From an uncultured Frankineae bacterium (lineage in GTDB: Bacteria > Actinomycetota > Actinomycetes > Mycobacteriales > SCTD01), in contig CADCUE010000049.1 in the NCBI GenBank assembly GCA_902805805.1, forward strand, positions 1 through 15,798: a DNA stretch of 15,798 nucleotides, written 5' to 3'. Of this stretch, positions 8,462 to 14,537 are shown piece by piece. The notes under the pieces were generated by a model that saw only the letters and a program-made list of their open reading frames with translations, did not search any database and was not told the DNA's origin. The position numbers and the translations under genes are program-made. How positions within the stretch are numbered: position 1 is the first letter of the stretch; the number at the start of each line of letters is the position of its first letter.

Positions 8462-9378
8462 CAGCGGGCCGCGCTGCCGTGCGAGGCGGTGGCGAGGACC
8501 TCGAGCAGCGCCCCGGCCCGGTCGGGGTCCAGCCGGCCGGACGCCAGCGCCCGGTCGGCGGTCAGCCGCGCCATGGCGACGTAGGACGGGAGGATCTCCG
8601 GCGCGACGGCGGCCAGCACCTCGAGGTGCGCGGCGACCGTGCCCGCGTCCCCGCGCGCCACCGGTCCGGTGAGGGCCGCGTCGCCGCGCCGCAGGGAGCC
8701 GTCGAGGGCCGCACCGAGCAGCGGCGCCAGCACGGGTCCGGGCTCCTCGACCCCCGCCCGCCGGAGCAGGTCGGCGGAGCTGGCGACCAGCGTCGTGAGG
8801 TGGTTGGCGCCGTGCGCCAGCGCCGCGTGCCACAGCGGTCGCTGCGCCTCGCTGAGGCGTACGGGCTCGCCGCCCATCTCGAGCACCAGCGCCTCGCCGA
8901 CCGGCAGCAGCGGCTCGGGCGCGGTGACGCCGAACGCCGTGCCGACCAGGCGCTCGAGGTCGACGGCGGTGCCGGCGAAGGTCAGCGCCGGGTGCAGCGC
9001 CAGGGGCAGCGCTCCTGCCGCCAGGGCCGGCTCGAGGACTGCCACGCCGTACCGGCCGGACGTGTGCGCCAGCAGCGTGCCGCGACGCAGGACGCCCGTG
9101 GTCACCAGTCCCGTGACCAGCCCGGCGAGGGCGTCGTCCGGCACCGTGAGCAGGGCCAGGTCGGCCGCGGCCACCACGTCCTCGACCGGTCGCACCGGGA
9201 CGGCGGGAAGCAGCGCGGCGGCGCGCGCCCGGGAGGCCTCGGACACCGCCGACACGCCGACGACCCGGTGGCCGGCGCGGCCGAGGGCGGCCCCGAGCAC
9301 CGCACCGACGCGGCCGGCACCGACGACGCCCACGCGCAGTCGCGCCGGGCGCACGTCGTCGTTCGACGAGAGGTCCAT
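8461..9378 (-). CDS. Rossmann-like / DUF2520 oxidoreductase, possible ketopantoate reductase
   Basis: A 305-residue protein with an N-terminal NAD(P)-binding motif, [18 protein letters not shown] (14-31), followed by [18 protein letters not shown] and LHPALTF, and an all-helical C-terminal half ([17 protein letters not shown]). This is the arrangement of the Rossmann-like plus DUF2520 family, which resembles ketopantoate and 6-phosphogluconate-type dehydrogenases. It is the first gene of the operon and its stop overlaps panC by one base, so reduction of ketopantoate to pantoate is an attractive role; I recall a non-canonical ketopantoate reductase (PanG) in Francisella but am not certain it is the same family. 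The ATG at 9376-9378 has only a weak ribosome binding site. Confidence 0.82.
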   Translation of the reverse strand: MDLSSNDDVRPARLRVGVVGAGRVGAVLGAALGRAGHRVVGVSAVSEASRARAAALLPAVPVRPVEDVVAAADLALLTVPDDALAGLVTGLVTTGVLRRGTLLAHTSGRYGVAVLEPALAAGALPLALHPALTFAGTAVDLERLVGTAFGVTAPEPLLPVGEALVLEMGGEPVRLSEAQRPLWHAALAHGANHLTTLVASSADLLRRAGVEEPGPVLAPLLGAALDGSLRRGDAALTGPVARGDAGTVAAHLEVLAAVAPEILPSYVAMARLTADRALASGRLDPDRAGALLEVLATASHGSAAR

Positions 9379-9492
9379 GTGCGGCGTTCCAGTCCTCGAG
9401 AGGGGTACCGGACGTTCCTCGCCAGCGTGCCCCCCCGGCAGGCCGGGCGTCCAGCGGTGTGTCCCGGATCACCGGTGCCGCATGCTGCTGGC
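9379..9492. promoter_or_regulatory. Divergent promoter region, panC operon / midA-nuoD island
   Basis: These 114 bases separate two divergently transcribed operons, so they must hold both promoters. A 14-base inverted repeat CCCGGC-AG-GCCGGG sits at 9434-9447, near the middle. For the plus-strand gene a CATGCT at 9481-9486 ends six bases before the ATG and is one base off TANNNT. I see no clear -35/-10 pair for the minus-strand operon; GGAAC occurs twice on that strand. Confidence 0.45.
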
Positions 9493-10425
9493 ATGACCTT
9501 CTCGCCCTGGCGCTCGGCTCTCGAGCGCGCTCTGTACGGGCCGGAGGGCTTCTTCGTGCGCGAGTCGCCGGGCCGGCACTTCCGCACCTCCGTGAGCGCC
9601 ACCCCGGTGTACGCCGCGGCCGTCCGCGCGCTGGCCGGTCGCGTGGACGACGCCCTCGGCCGGCCCGACCCGTTCGACCTGGTGGACGTCGGGGCGGCCG
9701 GCGGCGAGCTGCTGCAGGCCCTGCCGGACGTGCCGTCCCGCTGGCGGCTGACCGGCGTGGAGGTGGCCCCCGCCCCGGACGCACCGGTGCGCTGGGCGGC
9801 GCAGGTGCCCGAGCTCGAGGGCCTGCTGTTCGCCAACGAGTGGCTCGACGACGTGCCGCTCGACGTGGTGTTCGACGGCCGGCTGGTCGAGGTCGCGCCG
9901 GACGGGACCGAGCGGCTCGACGGACCGGCGCCCGCCGACCTGCTCGACTGGGCTGCGCGGTGGTGGCCGCAGGGCCGCCGCGTCGAGGTGGGGCTGACGA
10001 GGGACCGGGCGTGGGCGGGCGCCGTCGCGCAGGTGCGGCGGGGGCTCGCCGTCGCGGTCGACTACGGGCACGTGCTGGGTGACCGCTCCGACTTCGGCGA
10101 CCGGCGCACCACGCTCACCGGCTACCGCGACGGCCGCCAGGTGCACCCGGTGCTCGACGGCAGCTGCGACATCACGGCGCACGTCGCGCTCGACGCCTGC
10201 CTCGCCGCGACCGGCGGCCGGCTGCTGGTCCAGCGGGAGGCGCTGCGGCTCCTCGGCGTCGACCCGACCCCGCCGGACCGTGCCCTCGCGAGCACCGACC
10301 CGCGGGGCTACCTCGCGCGGCTGTCGGCCGCGAACGGCGCGGCCGAGCTGCTCGACCGCCGCGGCCTCGGGTCGTTCGGCTGGCTCGTCCGGCCCGTCGG
10401 GATCGACGACCCGCTCGCGGTCTGA
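9493..10425 (+). CDS. MidA-like SAM-dependent methyltransferase (COG1565)
   Basis: A 310-residue protein of the MidA/NDUFAF7 class. It shows the N-terminal [11 protein letters not shown] and [13 protein letters not shown], a SAM-binding loop [15 protein letters not shown] (63-77), the family motif [10 protein letters not shown] (113-122), AVDYGH (188-193) and [14 protein letters not shown] (225-238). Mitochondrial NDUFAF7 dimethylates an arginine of the complex I subunit NDUFS2 (NuoD), and the next gene here encodes a NuoD paralogue, so that protein is the likely substrate; this is inference. The ATG at 9493-9495 was chosen because the open frame before it is a shadow of the opposite gene. 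It is shorter than typical MidA proteins (about 350-400 residues), with a trimmed N-terminal region. Confidence 0.82.
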   Translation: MTFSPWRSALERALYGPEGFFVRESPGRHFRTSVSATPVYAAAVRALAGRVDDALGRPDPFDLVDVGAAGGELLQALPDVPSRWRLTGVEVAPAPDAPVRWAAQVPELEGLLFANEWLDDVPLDVVFDGRLVEVAPDGTERLDGPAPADLLDWAARWWPQGRRVEVGLTRDRAWAGAVAQVRRGLAVAVDYGHVLGDRSDFGDRRTTLTGYRDGRQVHPVLDGSCDITAHVALDACLAATGGRLLVQREALRLLGVDPTPPDRALASTDPRGYLARLSAANGAAELLDRRGLGSFGWLVRPVGIDDPLAV

Positions 10426-10455
10426 CCTGCGCTGCGGGCTGCACGCGGCCGCTCC

Positions 10456-10461
10456 TACGCT
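10456..10461 (+). promoter_or_regulatory. Possible leaderless promoter for the nuoD paralogue (-10 TACGCT)
   Basis: TACGCT fits TANNNT and ends six bases before the ATG at 10468, so transcription could start on the start codon itself. The gene has no ribosome binding site, as expected for a leaderless message. No convincing -35 box is seen. Confidence 0.4.
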
Positions 10462-10467
10462 GCCCGC

Positions 10468-11568
10468 ATGGCGCTCCGCGAGCAGGTGGTGGGGATCGGC
10501 GCCGCCGCGCACGCCACCGCGGACGCCGTCCTCTCGCTCGGCCCGCACCACCCGTCCTCGCACGGCGTCCTGCAGCTGGCGCTGGTGCTCGACGGTGACG
10601 TCGTCGTCTCCGCCGACCCGGACGTCGGCTTCCTGCACCGCGGCGCGGAGAAGCTGTTCGAGGTCCGCGACTACCGCCAGCTGGTCATGCTCGCCAACCG
10701 CCACGACTGGCTGTCGGCGTTCAGCAACGAGCTCGGCATCGTGCTGGCCGTCGAGCGCATGCTCGGCATGCAGGTCCCCGACCGGGCCGTGTGGCTGCGC
10801 ACCCTGCTGGCCGAGCTGAACCGCGTCCTGAACCACCTGCTCTTCCTGGGCGCCGCCGATCCGGTCCGCGTGCAGGGGTTCTCGCAGCGGGAAGCCCTCA
10901 CGGCGGTCATGGAGGAGGCCACCGGCGGACGGGTGCACTTCCAGTACAACCGCGTCGGCGGCCTGCACGAGGACGTCCCACGCGGGTGGACCGGCCGCGT
11001 GCGGACGGCCGCCGACGGCGTCCGCGCTGTCCTGCCGGCGCTGCGCGCGTCGTACGACGGGATCGGGCAGGGCGTCGCCGTCCTGTCGCCGGAGGTCGTC
11101 CTGTCGCACGGCGTGTCCGGACCGCTCGCCCGCGCGAGCGGCGTCGACATGGACCTGCGCCGGGACGACCCCTACCTCGCCTACGCCGATCTCGAGGTCC
11201 CGGTCGTCACCCGCAGCGCCGGCGACGCGGCGGCGCGCTTCGCCTGCGTGCTGGACCAGGTCGAGGCCTCGCTGGACCTGGTCGACGCCTGCCTCGACCG
11301 GCTTCCCGCGGGGCCGGTCGACCTGCGCCTGCCCAAGACGGTCAAGGCTCCGGAGGGCGCGACGTACGCGTGGACCGAGAACCCGCTCGGCATCTCGGGC
11401 TACTACCTCGTCTCCCGCGGCGACCGGGTGCCGTGGCGGCTGGCCATGCGCACCGCGTCGTTCAACAACGTCTCCGCGCTGCCCGCCGCGCTGCCCGGCA
11501 CCCGGCTCGAGGACCTGGTCACGGCGCTGTGCTCGTTCTTCTTCGTCATCGGCGACATCGACCGGTGA
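10468..11568 (+). CDS. Stand-alone NuoD-like protein (complex I 49-kDa subunit paralogue)
   Basis: A 366-residue protein clearly related to NuoD/NDUFS2, though shorter than usual (about 400-440). Visible are [16 protein letters not shown] (22-37), [14 protein letters not shown] (52-65), [37 protein letters not shown] and a C-terminal IGDIDR. His32 matches the quinone-binding His, and R58 matches the Arg methylated in NDUFS2. The quinone-binding Tyr is replaced by Trp81 (NRHDWLS), and the usual GTHALD-type segment is changed to GAADPVR. No other nuo gene lies nearby, so this is probably a second NuoD-like protein and not the subunit of the main complex I; similar nuoD2 genes exist in Streptomyces, as far as I recall. 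It is preceded by the MidA-like methyltransferase. Confidence 0.88.
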   Translation: MALREQVVGIGAAAHATADAVLSLGPHHPSSHGVLQLALVLDGDVVVSADPDVGFLHRGAEKLFEVRDYRQLVMLANRHDWLSAFSNELGIVLAVERMLGMQVPDRAVWLRTLLAELNRVLNHLLFLGAADPVRVQGFSQREALTAVMEEATGGRVHFQYNRVGGLHEDVPRGWTGRVRTAADGVRAVLPALRASYDGIGQGVAVLSPEVVLSHGVSGPLARASGVDMDLRRDDPYLAYADLEVPVVTRSAGDAAARFACVLDQVEASLDLVDACLDRLPAGPVDLRLPKTVKAPEGATYAWTENPLGISGYYLVSRGDRVPWRLAMRTASFNNVSALPAALPGTRLEDLVTALCSFFFVIGDIDR

Positions 11569-11584
11569 GGCGGGTGACGGCCGG

Positions 11585-12184
11585 ATGAACCCCCTGGACC
11601 GACTGGACTGGCGCCGCCGGACGACCCGGCTCTACGTCGACGTGCGCGCCGAGCACTACCCCGCCGTGGCGCACGCCGGCTGGGCGGCGGTCCGTGACCA
11701 CCTGCACGCCGACCACCCGTGCTCGCCCGCGGACCGGGACGCCTTCTCCGGACTGGCCGTCGGGGCGTACGACCCGCGCTGGCGGGTCGAGGTGCACCTG
11801 GAGCCGGCGCCGCCGTCCCGGTTCGAGGTCGACGCGGGGACCGGCCGTGTGCTGGCGTACGACCGGGTCGGCGTTCTCCGGACCCCGTGGGGTCCGCTCG
11901 ACGCCTGGGAGCTCGACAGCTGGGGCGGCGGGCTGTGGGTGCCCGTCCGCGACCGCGGCAGCGGGACGCTGTCGTACGACGGCGGGCGCTACCTCTACGA
12001 CACCGCCTGCGGGGCCGATCTCGGGACCGGGCCGGACGGCGGGCTCGTCGTGGACCTCAACTTCCTCTACGCGCCGCCCAGCGCGCACGACCCGCGCACC
12101 GCGTGCCCCCTGCCGCCGCCGGGCAACGTCCTCGACGTCGTCGTCCCGGTCGGCGAGCTGAGTCCGCCTCTGCAGGAGGGGTAG
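11585..12184 (+). CDS. DUF1684-like protein
   Basis: A 199-residue protein starting 16 bases after the nuoD-like gene. The C-terminal half has the marks of DUF1684: SYDGGRYLYD (130-139), then VVDLNFLYAPP (155-165) and TACPLPPPGNVLDVVVPVGE (172-191), matching the family pattern of GGRYL, DFN-x-AYNPPC and CPLPPxxN. The first Cys of that pattern is Ser here (PPSAHDP). The N-terminal half (VYDPRWRVEVHL-type beta strands) is less clear. No signal peptide or membrane segment is seen, so it is probably cytosolic. Function unknown; it is read with the MidA/NuoD pair. The ATG at 11585 has only a distant GAGG upstream. The stop TAG (12182-12184) is followed by an in-frame open stretch leading into the next small gene. 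Confidence 0.72.
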   Translation: MNPLDRLDWRRRTTRLYVDVRAEHYPAVAHAGWAAVRDHLHADHPCSPADRDAFSGLAVGAYDPRWRVEVHLEPAPPSRFEVDAGTGRVLAYDRVGVLRTPWGPLDAWELDSWGGGLWVPVRDRGSGTLSYDGGRYLYDTACGADLGTGPDGGLVVDLNFLYAPPSAHDPRTACPLPPPGNVLDVVVPVGELSPPLQEG

Positions 12185-12232
12185 GGACCGGGTGCGGAGC
12201 CGCACTGGCGGTTCCACGACGAGGAGGTCGAC

Positions 12233-12436
12233 ATGCTCCGACAGCTGCTCAACGGCGCGATGCGGTCAGGTGGGATGTCCGGTCGCCGAGGTGGCACGGT
12301 CTCGGGCACCGGTACGGGAACGGGTGCGGGCCTCGGCGGCCGACGCGGTCGGGGTGGGGCCGGCGGCGACCTCGGCGGTCAGGTCGGCGCCTCGGTGGGG
12401 CGCTCGCTGCTGAGCGGGCTGATGCGCCGCCGCTAG
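12233..12436 (+). CDS. Small Gly/Arg-rich protein of unknown function
   Basis: A 67-residue protein with a strong ribosome binding site (AGGAGGT, 12222-12228) at ideal distance from the ATG, which makes it a credible gene despite its low complexity. It has two similar ends, MLRQLLNGAMRSGG and RSLLSGLMRRR, each a short basic amphipathic segment. They are joined by a Gly-rich middle with a GTGTGTGAG run and GGRRGRGG. I do not recognise a family. The charge pattern suggests binding to membrane or nucleic acid, but this is only inference. Its stop codon overlaps the stop of the opposite gene. It may be co-transcribed with the DUF1684-like gene 48 bases upstream. Confidence 0.6.
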   Translation: MLRQLLNGAMRSGGMSGRRGGTVSGTGTGTGAGLGGRRGRGGAGGDLGGQVGASVGRSLLSGLMRRR

Positions 12437-12729
12437 CCCTTGAGGTAGTGCAGGAAGCGGGCCCGCAGCAGCGGCTCGTCCTCACCGAGCGGCTCCTTGC
12501 CGAGCAGCTCGCGCACGACGTGGACGGCCTCCGCGACCGAGCCGGTGATGGCCCCGGAGGACCCGTCCTCGCCGGCGATCGCGCGCGCGCCGCGCATGTG
12601 ACGGACGACGTCCCAGACGAAGCCGACGTCCCGCGTGTGCTCGGCCTTGTCGAAGGCCCGTGCCCGCAGCTCGTCGGTGGACAGCGCGTCGAGGTCGTCG
12701 AGGGACAGCGCGGGCGAGTCGTCGGTCAC
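12433..12729 (-). CDS. Conserved-looking 98-residue protein of unknown function
   Basis: An acidic N terminus (MTDDSPALSLDDLDALSTDE) is followed by a mostly helical body with AFDKAEHTRDVGFVWDVV (25-42), HMRGARAIAGEDGSSG (44-59) and a C-terminal LLRARFLHYLKG. No signal peptide, membrane segment or known catalytic motif is visible. I do not recognise a named family. It is the last gene of the folate operon, 28 bases after the DUF3180 gene. A GTG at 12727-12729 is the start; there is no ribosome binding site, but TAGAGT lies seven bases upstream, so a separate leaderless transcript is possible. Codon use matches the neighbours, which supports a real gene. Confidence 0.72.
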   Translation of the reverse strand: MTDDSPALSLDDLDALSTDELRARAFDKAEHTRDVGFVWDVVRHMRGARAIAGEDGSSGAITGSVAEAVHVVRELLGKEPLGEDEPLLRARFLHYLKG

Positions 12730-12736
12730 GCTGCAG

Positions 12737-12742
12737 ACTCTA
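12737..12742 (-). promoter_or_regulatory. Possible leaderless promoter for the 98-residue protein (-10 TAGAGT)
   Basis: On the minus strand TAGAGT fits TANNNT and ends seven bases before the GTG start codon. The gene lacks a ribosome binding site. The element lies in the 28-base gap after the DUF3180 gene, a rare less GC-rich spot. Confidence 0.4.
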
Positions 12743-12757
12743 GGTGTCCCGGAGCGC

Positions 12758-13228
12758 CTAGAGGCCGTCGCGCGGGCCGTCCGGGGTCCGGCACGCCCGC
12801 TCGAGCACCAGCGCCGCGACGACGAGGACGAGGGCCGCCGCGGCGGACAGTCCGGCGGCCAGGGCGTCGCGCTCGGCCACCGCCAGCTCCGCCCGTCGCG
12901 GGAGCGTCCATGCCAGCAGCCCGCCGTAGGCCCCCAGCAGGATGGCCCCGGTGGTGCTGCTGGCCTTGGCGAGCACCGCCGCCCGCGCGACCTGCATCGG
13001 GTGCAGCGGACGACCCCGCGGGCGGCCGCGGTCGTCGCGCCGGTGCGCCAGGCGGTCGGCGACGACCTTGGCCATGCCCAGCTCGGTGACCGCGAGCAGG
13101 ACCAGCGTCACCGGGGCGTACAGCGGCAAGGCCGGGAACGAGCCGTACGACGTCTGCGCTACCACGTAGAGCAGCACCGCGAAGACCACGACGATGCCGA
13201 CGATCGGCCCGGTGCGGGTCGGCGTCAC
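12758..13228 (-). CDS. DUF3180 family membrane protein
   Basis: A 156-residue integral membrane protein with four predicted segments: about 8-30 (GPIVGIVVVFAVLLYVVAQT), about 34-56 (APVTLVLLAVTELGMA), about 83-108 (TTGAILLGAYGGLLAWTL) and about 117-143 (AAALVLVVAALVLE). A charged loop rich in Arg and Asp (about 62-75) lies between the second and third segments. The DUF3180 family is typical of actinobacteria and is usually found right after folK, as here. Function unknown. The GTG start at 13226-13228 overlaps the folK stop by four bases (GTGA), so translation is probably coupled. Confidence 0.87.
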   Translation of the reverse strand: MTPTRTGPIVGIVVVFAVLLYVVAQTSYGSFPALPLYAPVTLVLLAVTELGMAKVVADRLAHRRDDRGRPRGRPLHPMQVARAAVLAKASSTTGAILLGAYGGLLAWTLPRRAELAVAERDALAAGLSAAAALVLVVAALVLERACRTPDGPRDGL

Positions 13229-13683
13229 AGGACGAGGTCCTCGCGGCGGCGGAGGCCTTCGGTCCCCAGCGAGGCCAGCAGCTCGCGCACCGGGCCGGCG
13301 CCCGGGAGCTCGGCCGTCGGGTCGAGCTCCAGCCACGGCGCGAGGACGAAGCCGCGCTCGTGCGCACGCGGGTGCGGCAGGAGCAGCCCGTCCGGGACCG
13401 GTGGGCCGGCGACGACCACGTCGACGTCGAGGGTGCGCGGTCCCCAGCGGAGGTCCCGCCGCCGCCCCGCCGCCCGCTCCGCGGTCTGCGCCGCGTCCCA
13501 GGCCCGCGTGGCGTCGAGGTCGCACAGCAGCACGGCGTTGAGGTAGTCGTCCTGCGCGGGTCCGCCCACCGGTGCGGTCTCCCAGACGCCCGAGACGGCC
13601 CGCGGCGACAGCACCCGCACCGCGAGGCGCAGGTGCGCGAGCCGGTCGCCCAGGTTGCTGCCGATCGACAGGACGGCGCTCAC
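13225..13683 (-). CDS. folK: 2-amino-4-hydroxy-6-hydroxymethyldihydropteridine pyrophosphokinase (HPPK)
   Basis: A 152-residue enzyme that transfers pyrophosphate from ATP to hydroxymethyl-dihydropterin, making the substrate of FolP. The N terminus is SAVLSIGSNLGDRLAHL; ETAPVGGPAQDDYLNAV (36-52) binds pterin; RRRDLRWGPRTLDVDVV (74-90) holds the Arg residues and the two Asp metal ligands; LLPHPRAHERGFVL follows. The GTG start at 13681-13683 lies inside the last unit of a 23-bp tandem repeat that separates it from folB. In the presumed ancestral arrangement this GTG would overlap the folB stop directly. No ribosome binding site precedes it, so its translation probably depends on coupling through the repeat. 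Confidence 0.95.
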   Translation of the reverse strand: MSAVLSIGSNLGDRLAHLRLAVRVLSPRAVSGVWETAPVGGPAQDDYLNAVLLCDLDATRAWDAAQTAERAAGRRRDLRWGPRTLDVDVVVAGPPVPDGLLLPHPRAHERGFVLAPWLELDPTAELPGAGPVRELLASLGTEGLRRREDLVL

Positions 13684-13799
13684 GGCCGCGACACCGTGAC
13701 GCTCACGGCCGCGACACCGTGACGCTCACGGCCGCGACACCGTGACGCTCACGGCCGCGACACCGTGACGCTCACGGCCGCGACACCGTGACGCTCACG
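13678..13799. repeat. 23-bp perfect tandem repeat between folB and folK (5 units plus 7 bases)
   Basis: Units lie at 13678-13700, 13701-13723, 13724-13746, 13747-13769 and 13770-13792, with a partial copy (gctcacg) at 13793-13799. All are identical. On the minus strand each unit carries the last codons of folB (VTVSRP), its TGA stop and the GTG AGC that starts folK. Because 23 = 8x3 - 1, each GTG opens an 8-codon frame (MSVTVSRP) that ends on the TGA overlapping the next GTG. Four such minicistrons link the folB stop (13772-13774) to the folK start (13681-13683). No spacers of differing sequence exist, so it is not a CRISPR array. Confidence 0.97.
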
Positions 13800-14134
13800 T
13801 CGGTGAACGGCACCGGGATCGGGGCCTGCGGCTTGTGCACCGTCACCTCGACGCGGCGCACGGGCCCCGCCGACAGGCAGACGTCGGCCAGCCGAGCGGC
13901 CAGCGTCTCCAGCAGGTCGACCGGCTCGCCCGCGACGACCGCCGCCAGCGCCTCGGCCAGCTCGCCGTAGTGCACCGTCTTCGTCAGGTCGTCGTCGGCG
14001 CCGGCGAGGCGCAGGTCGAGGTGCAGCACGGCGTCGACGACGAAGTCCTGGCCGTCGCGCCGCTCCTCGGGAAGCACGCCGTGCCGCCCGCGCACCCGCA
14101 GCCCGGTCAGCGTGATCCGGTCGTCGCTACTCAT
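13772..14134 (-). CDS. folB: Dihydroneopterin aldolase
   Basis: A 120-residue enzyme that cleaves dihydroneopterin to hydroxymethyl-dihydropterin and glycolaldehyde, the step before FolK. The protein reads ITLTGLRVRGRHGVLPEERR with the conserved Gly-Val-x-x-Glu of the active site (E23-24 region), then TVHYGELAEALAAVV, LLETLAARLAD and the catalytic Lys in VEVTVHKPQAPIPVPF (94-109). The ATG at 14132-14134 overlaps the end of the NTF2-like gene by eight bases. Its last eight codons (VSVTVSRP) plus stop are identical in sequence to the 23-bp repeat unit that follows, so the repeat arose from the end of this gene. Confidence 0.95.
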   Translation of the reverse strand: MSSDDRITLTGLRVRGRHGVLPEERRDGQDFVVDAVLHLDLRLAGADDDLTKTVHYGELAEALAAVVAGEPVDLLETLAARLADVCLSAGPVRRVEVTVHKPQAPIPVPFTDVSVTVSRP

Positions 14135-14537
14135 CGCCGAGCTGCCCCAGGACCGGTGACCCGTGGTGGACCTGCATCCGCCAGCCGTCCGGCCGGCGGA
14201 CCAGCACGTTCGTGGCCACGACGGTGGCGCCGGCGTGCGCGGACTCGGTCACCTCGGTCAGGACGTTCTCGGTGCAGGTCACGACCGCGACGTCACCCCG
14301 CACGTGCACGCGGACGTCGGTCAGGAAGAACTGGATGTAGTCCGTGCCGGCCATGACCGCCGACCAGGAGCGCAGGACCTGCTCGCGCCCGCGCAGCATC
14401 GGCCAGCCGGGGTGCACGCACACGACGGCGTCGGGTGCGACGTCGTCCCAGACGCGCTCCATCCGGTCGACGTCGGCGCTCTCGAACGCCTCGTACAGCG
14501 CGGCGTTGACCGCCTGCGCGTCCTCGACGTCGCTCAC
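14127..14537 (-). CDS. NTF2-like (SnoaL-type) protein
   Basis: A 136-residue protein of the NTF2-like fold: an N-terminal helix pair (AVNAALYEAFESADVDRMERVW-type), then VCVHPGWPMLRGREQVLRSW and beta strands FFLTDVRVHVRGDVAVVTCT and TNVLVRRPDGWRMQVHHGSP. In this fold such proteins act as small hydrolases, isomerases or binding proteins; the substrate here is unknown. Its position between folP and folB in actinobacterial folate operons suggests a role near pterin metabolism, but that is inference. The GTG start (14535-14537) overlaps the folP stop by four bases (GTGA) and its TAG overlaps the folB start region by eight. Confidence 0.85.
   Translation of the reverse strand: MSDVEDAQAVNAALYEAFESADVDRMERVWDDVAPDAVVCVHPGWPMLRGREQVLRSWSAVMAGTDYIQFFLTDVRVHVRGDVAVVTCTENVLTEVTESAHAGATVVATNVLVRRPDGWRMQVHHGSPVLGQLGDE

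Noticed and set aside
9434..9447. CCCGGC-AG-GCCGGG as a terminator
   Set aside because: It lies between divergent genes where no transcript should end; at most it is an operator.
8479..9492. An N-terminal extension of the MidA-like protein by 338 codons
   Set aside because: It is antisense to the DUF2520 gene and unlike the family; the ATG at 9493 opens the conserved region.
7646..9784. A 712-codon frame that would extend panC upstream
   Set aside because: The extension is a shadow of the DUF2520 gene; the ATG at 8461 gives a normal PanC.
13194..13541. Open frames on the plus strand over folK
   Set aside because: Low-complexity Arg/Pro/Ala products, antisense to a complete folK.
13678..13799. 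A CRISPR array
   Set aside because: Units are directly adjacent with no unique spacers, and no cas genes are present.
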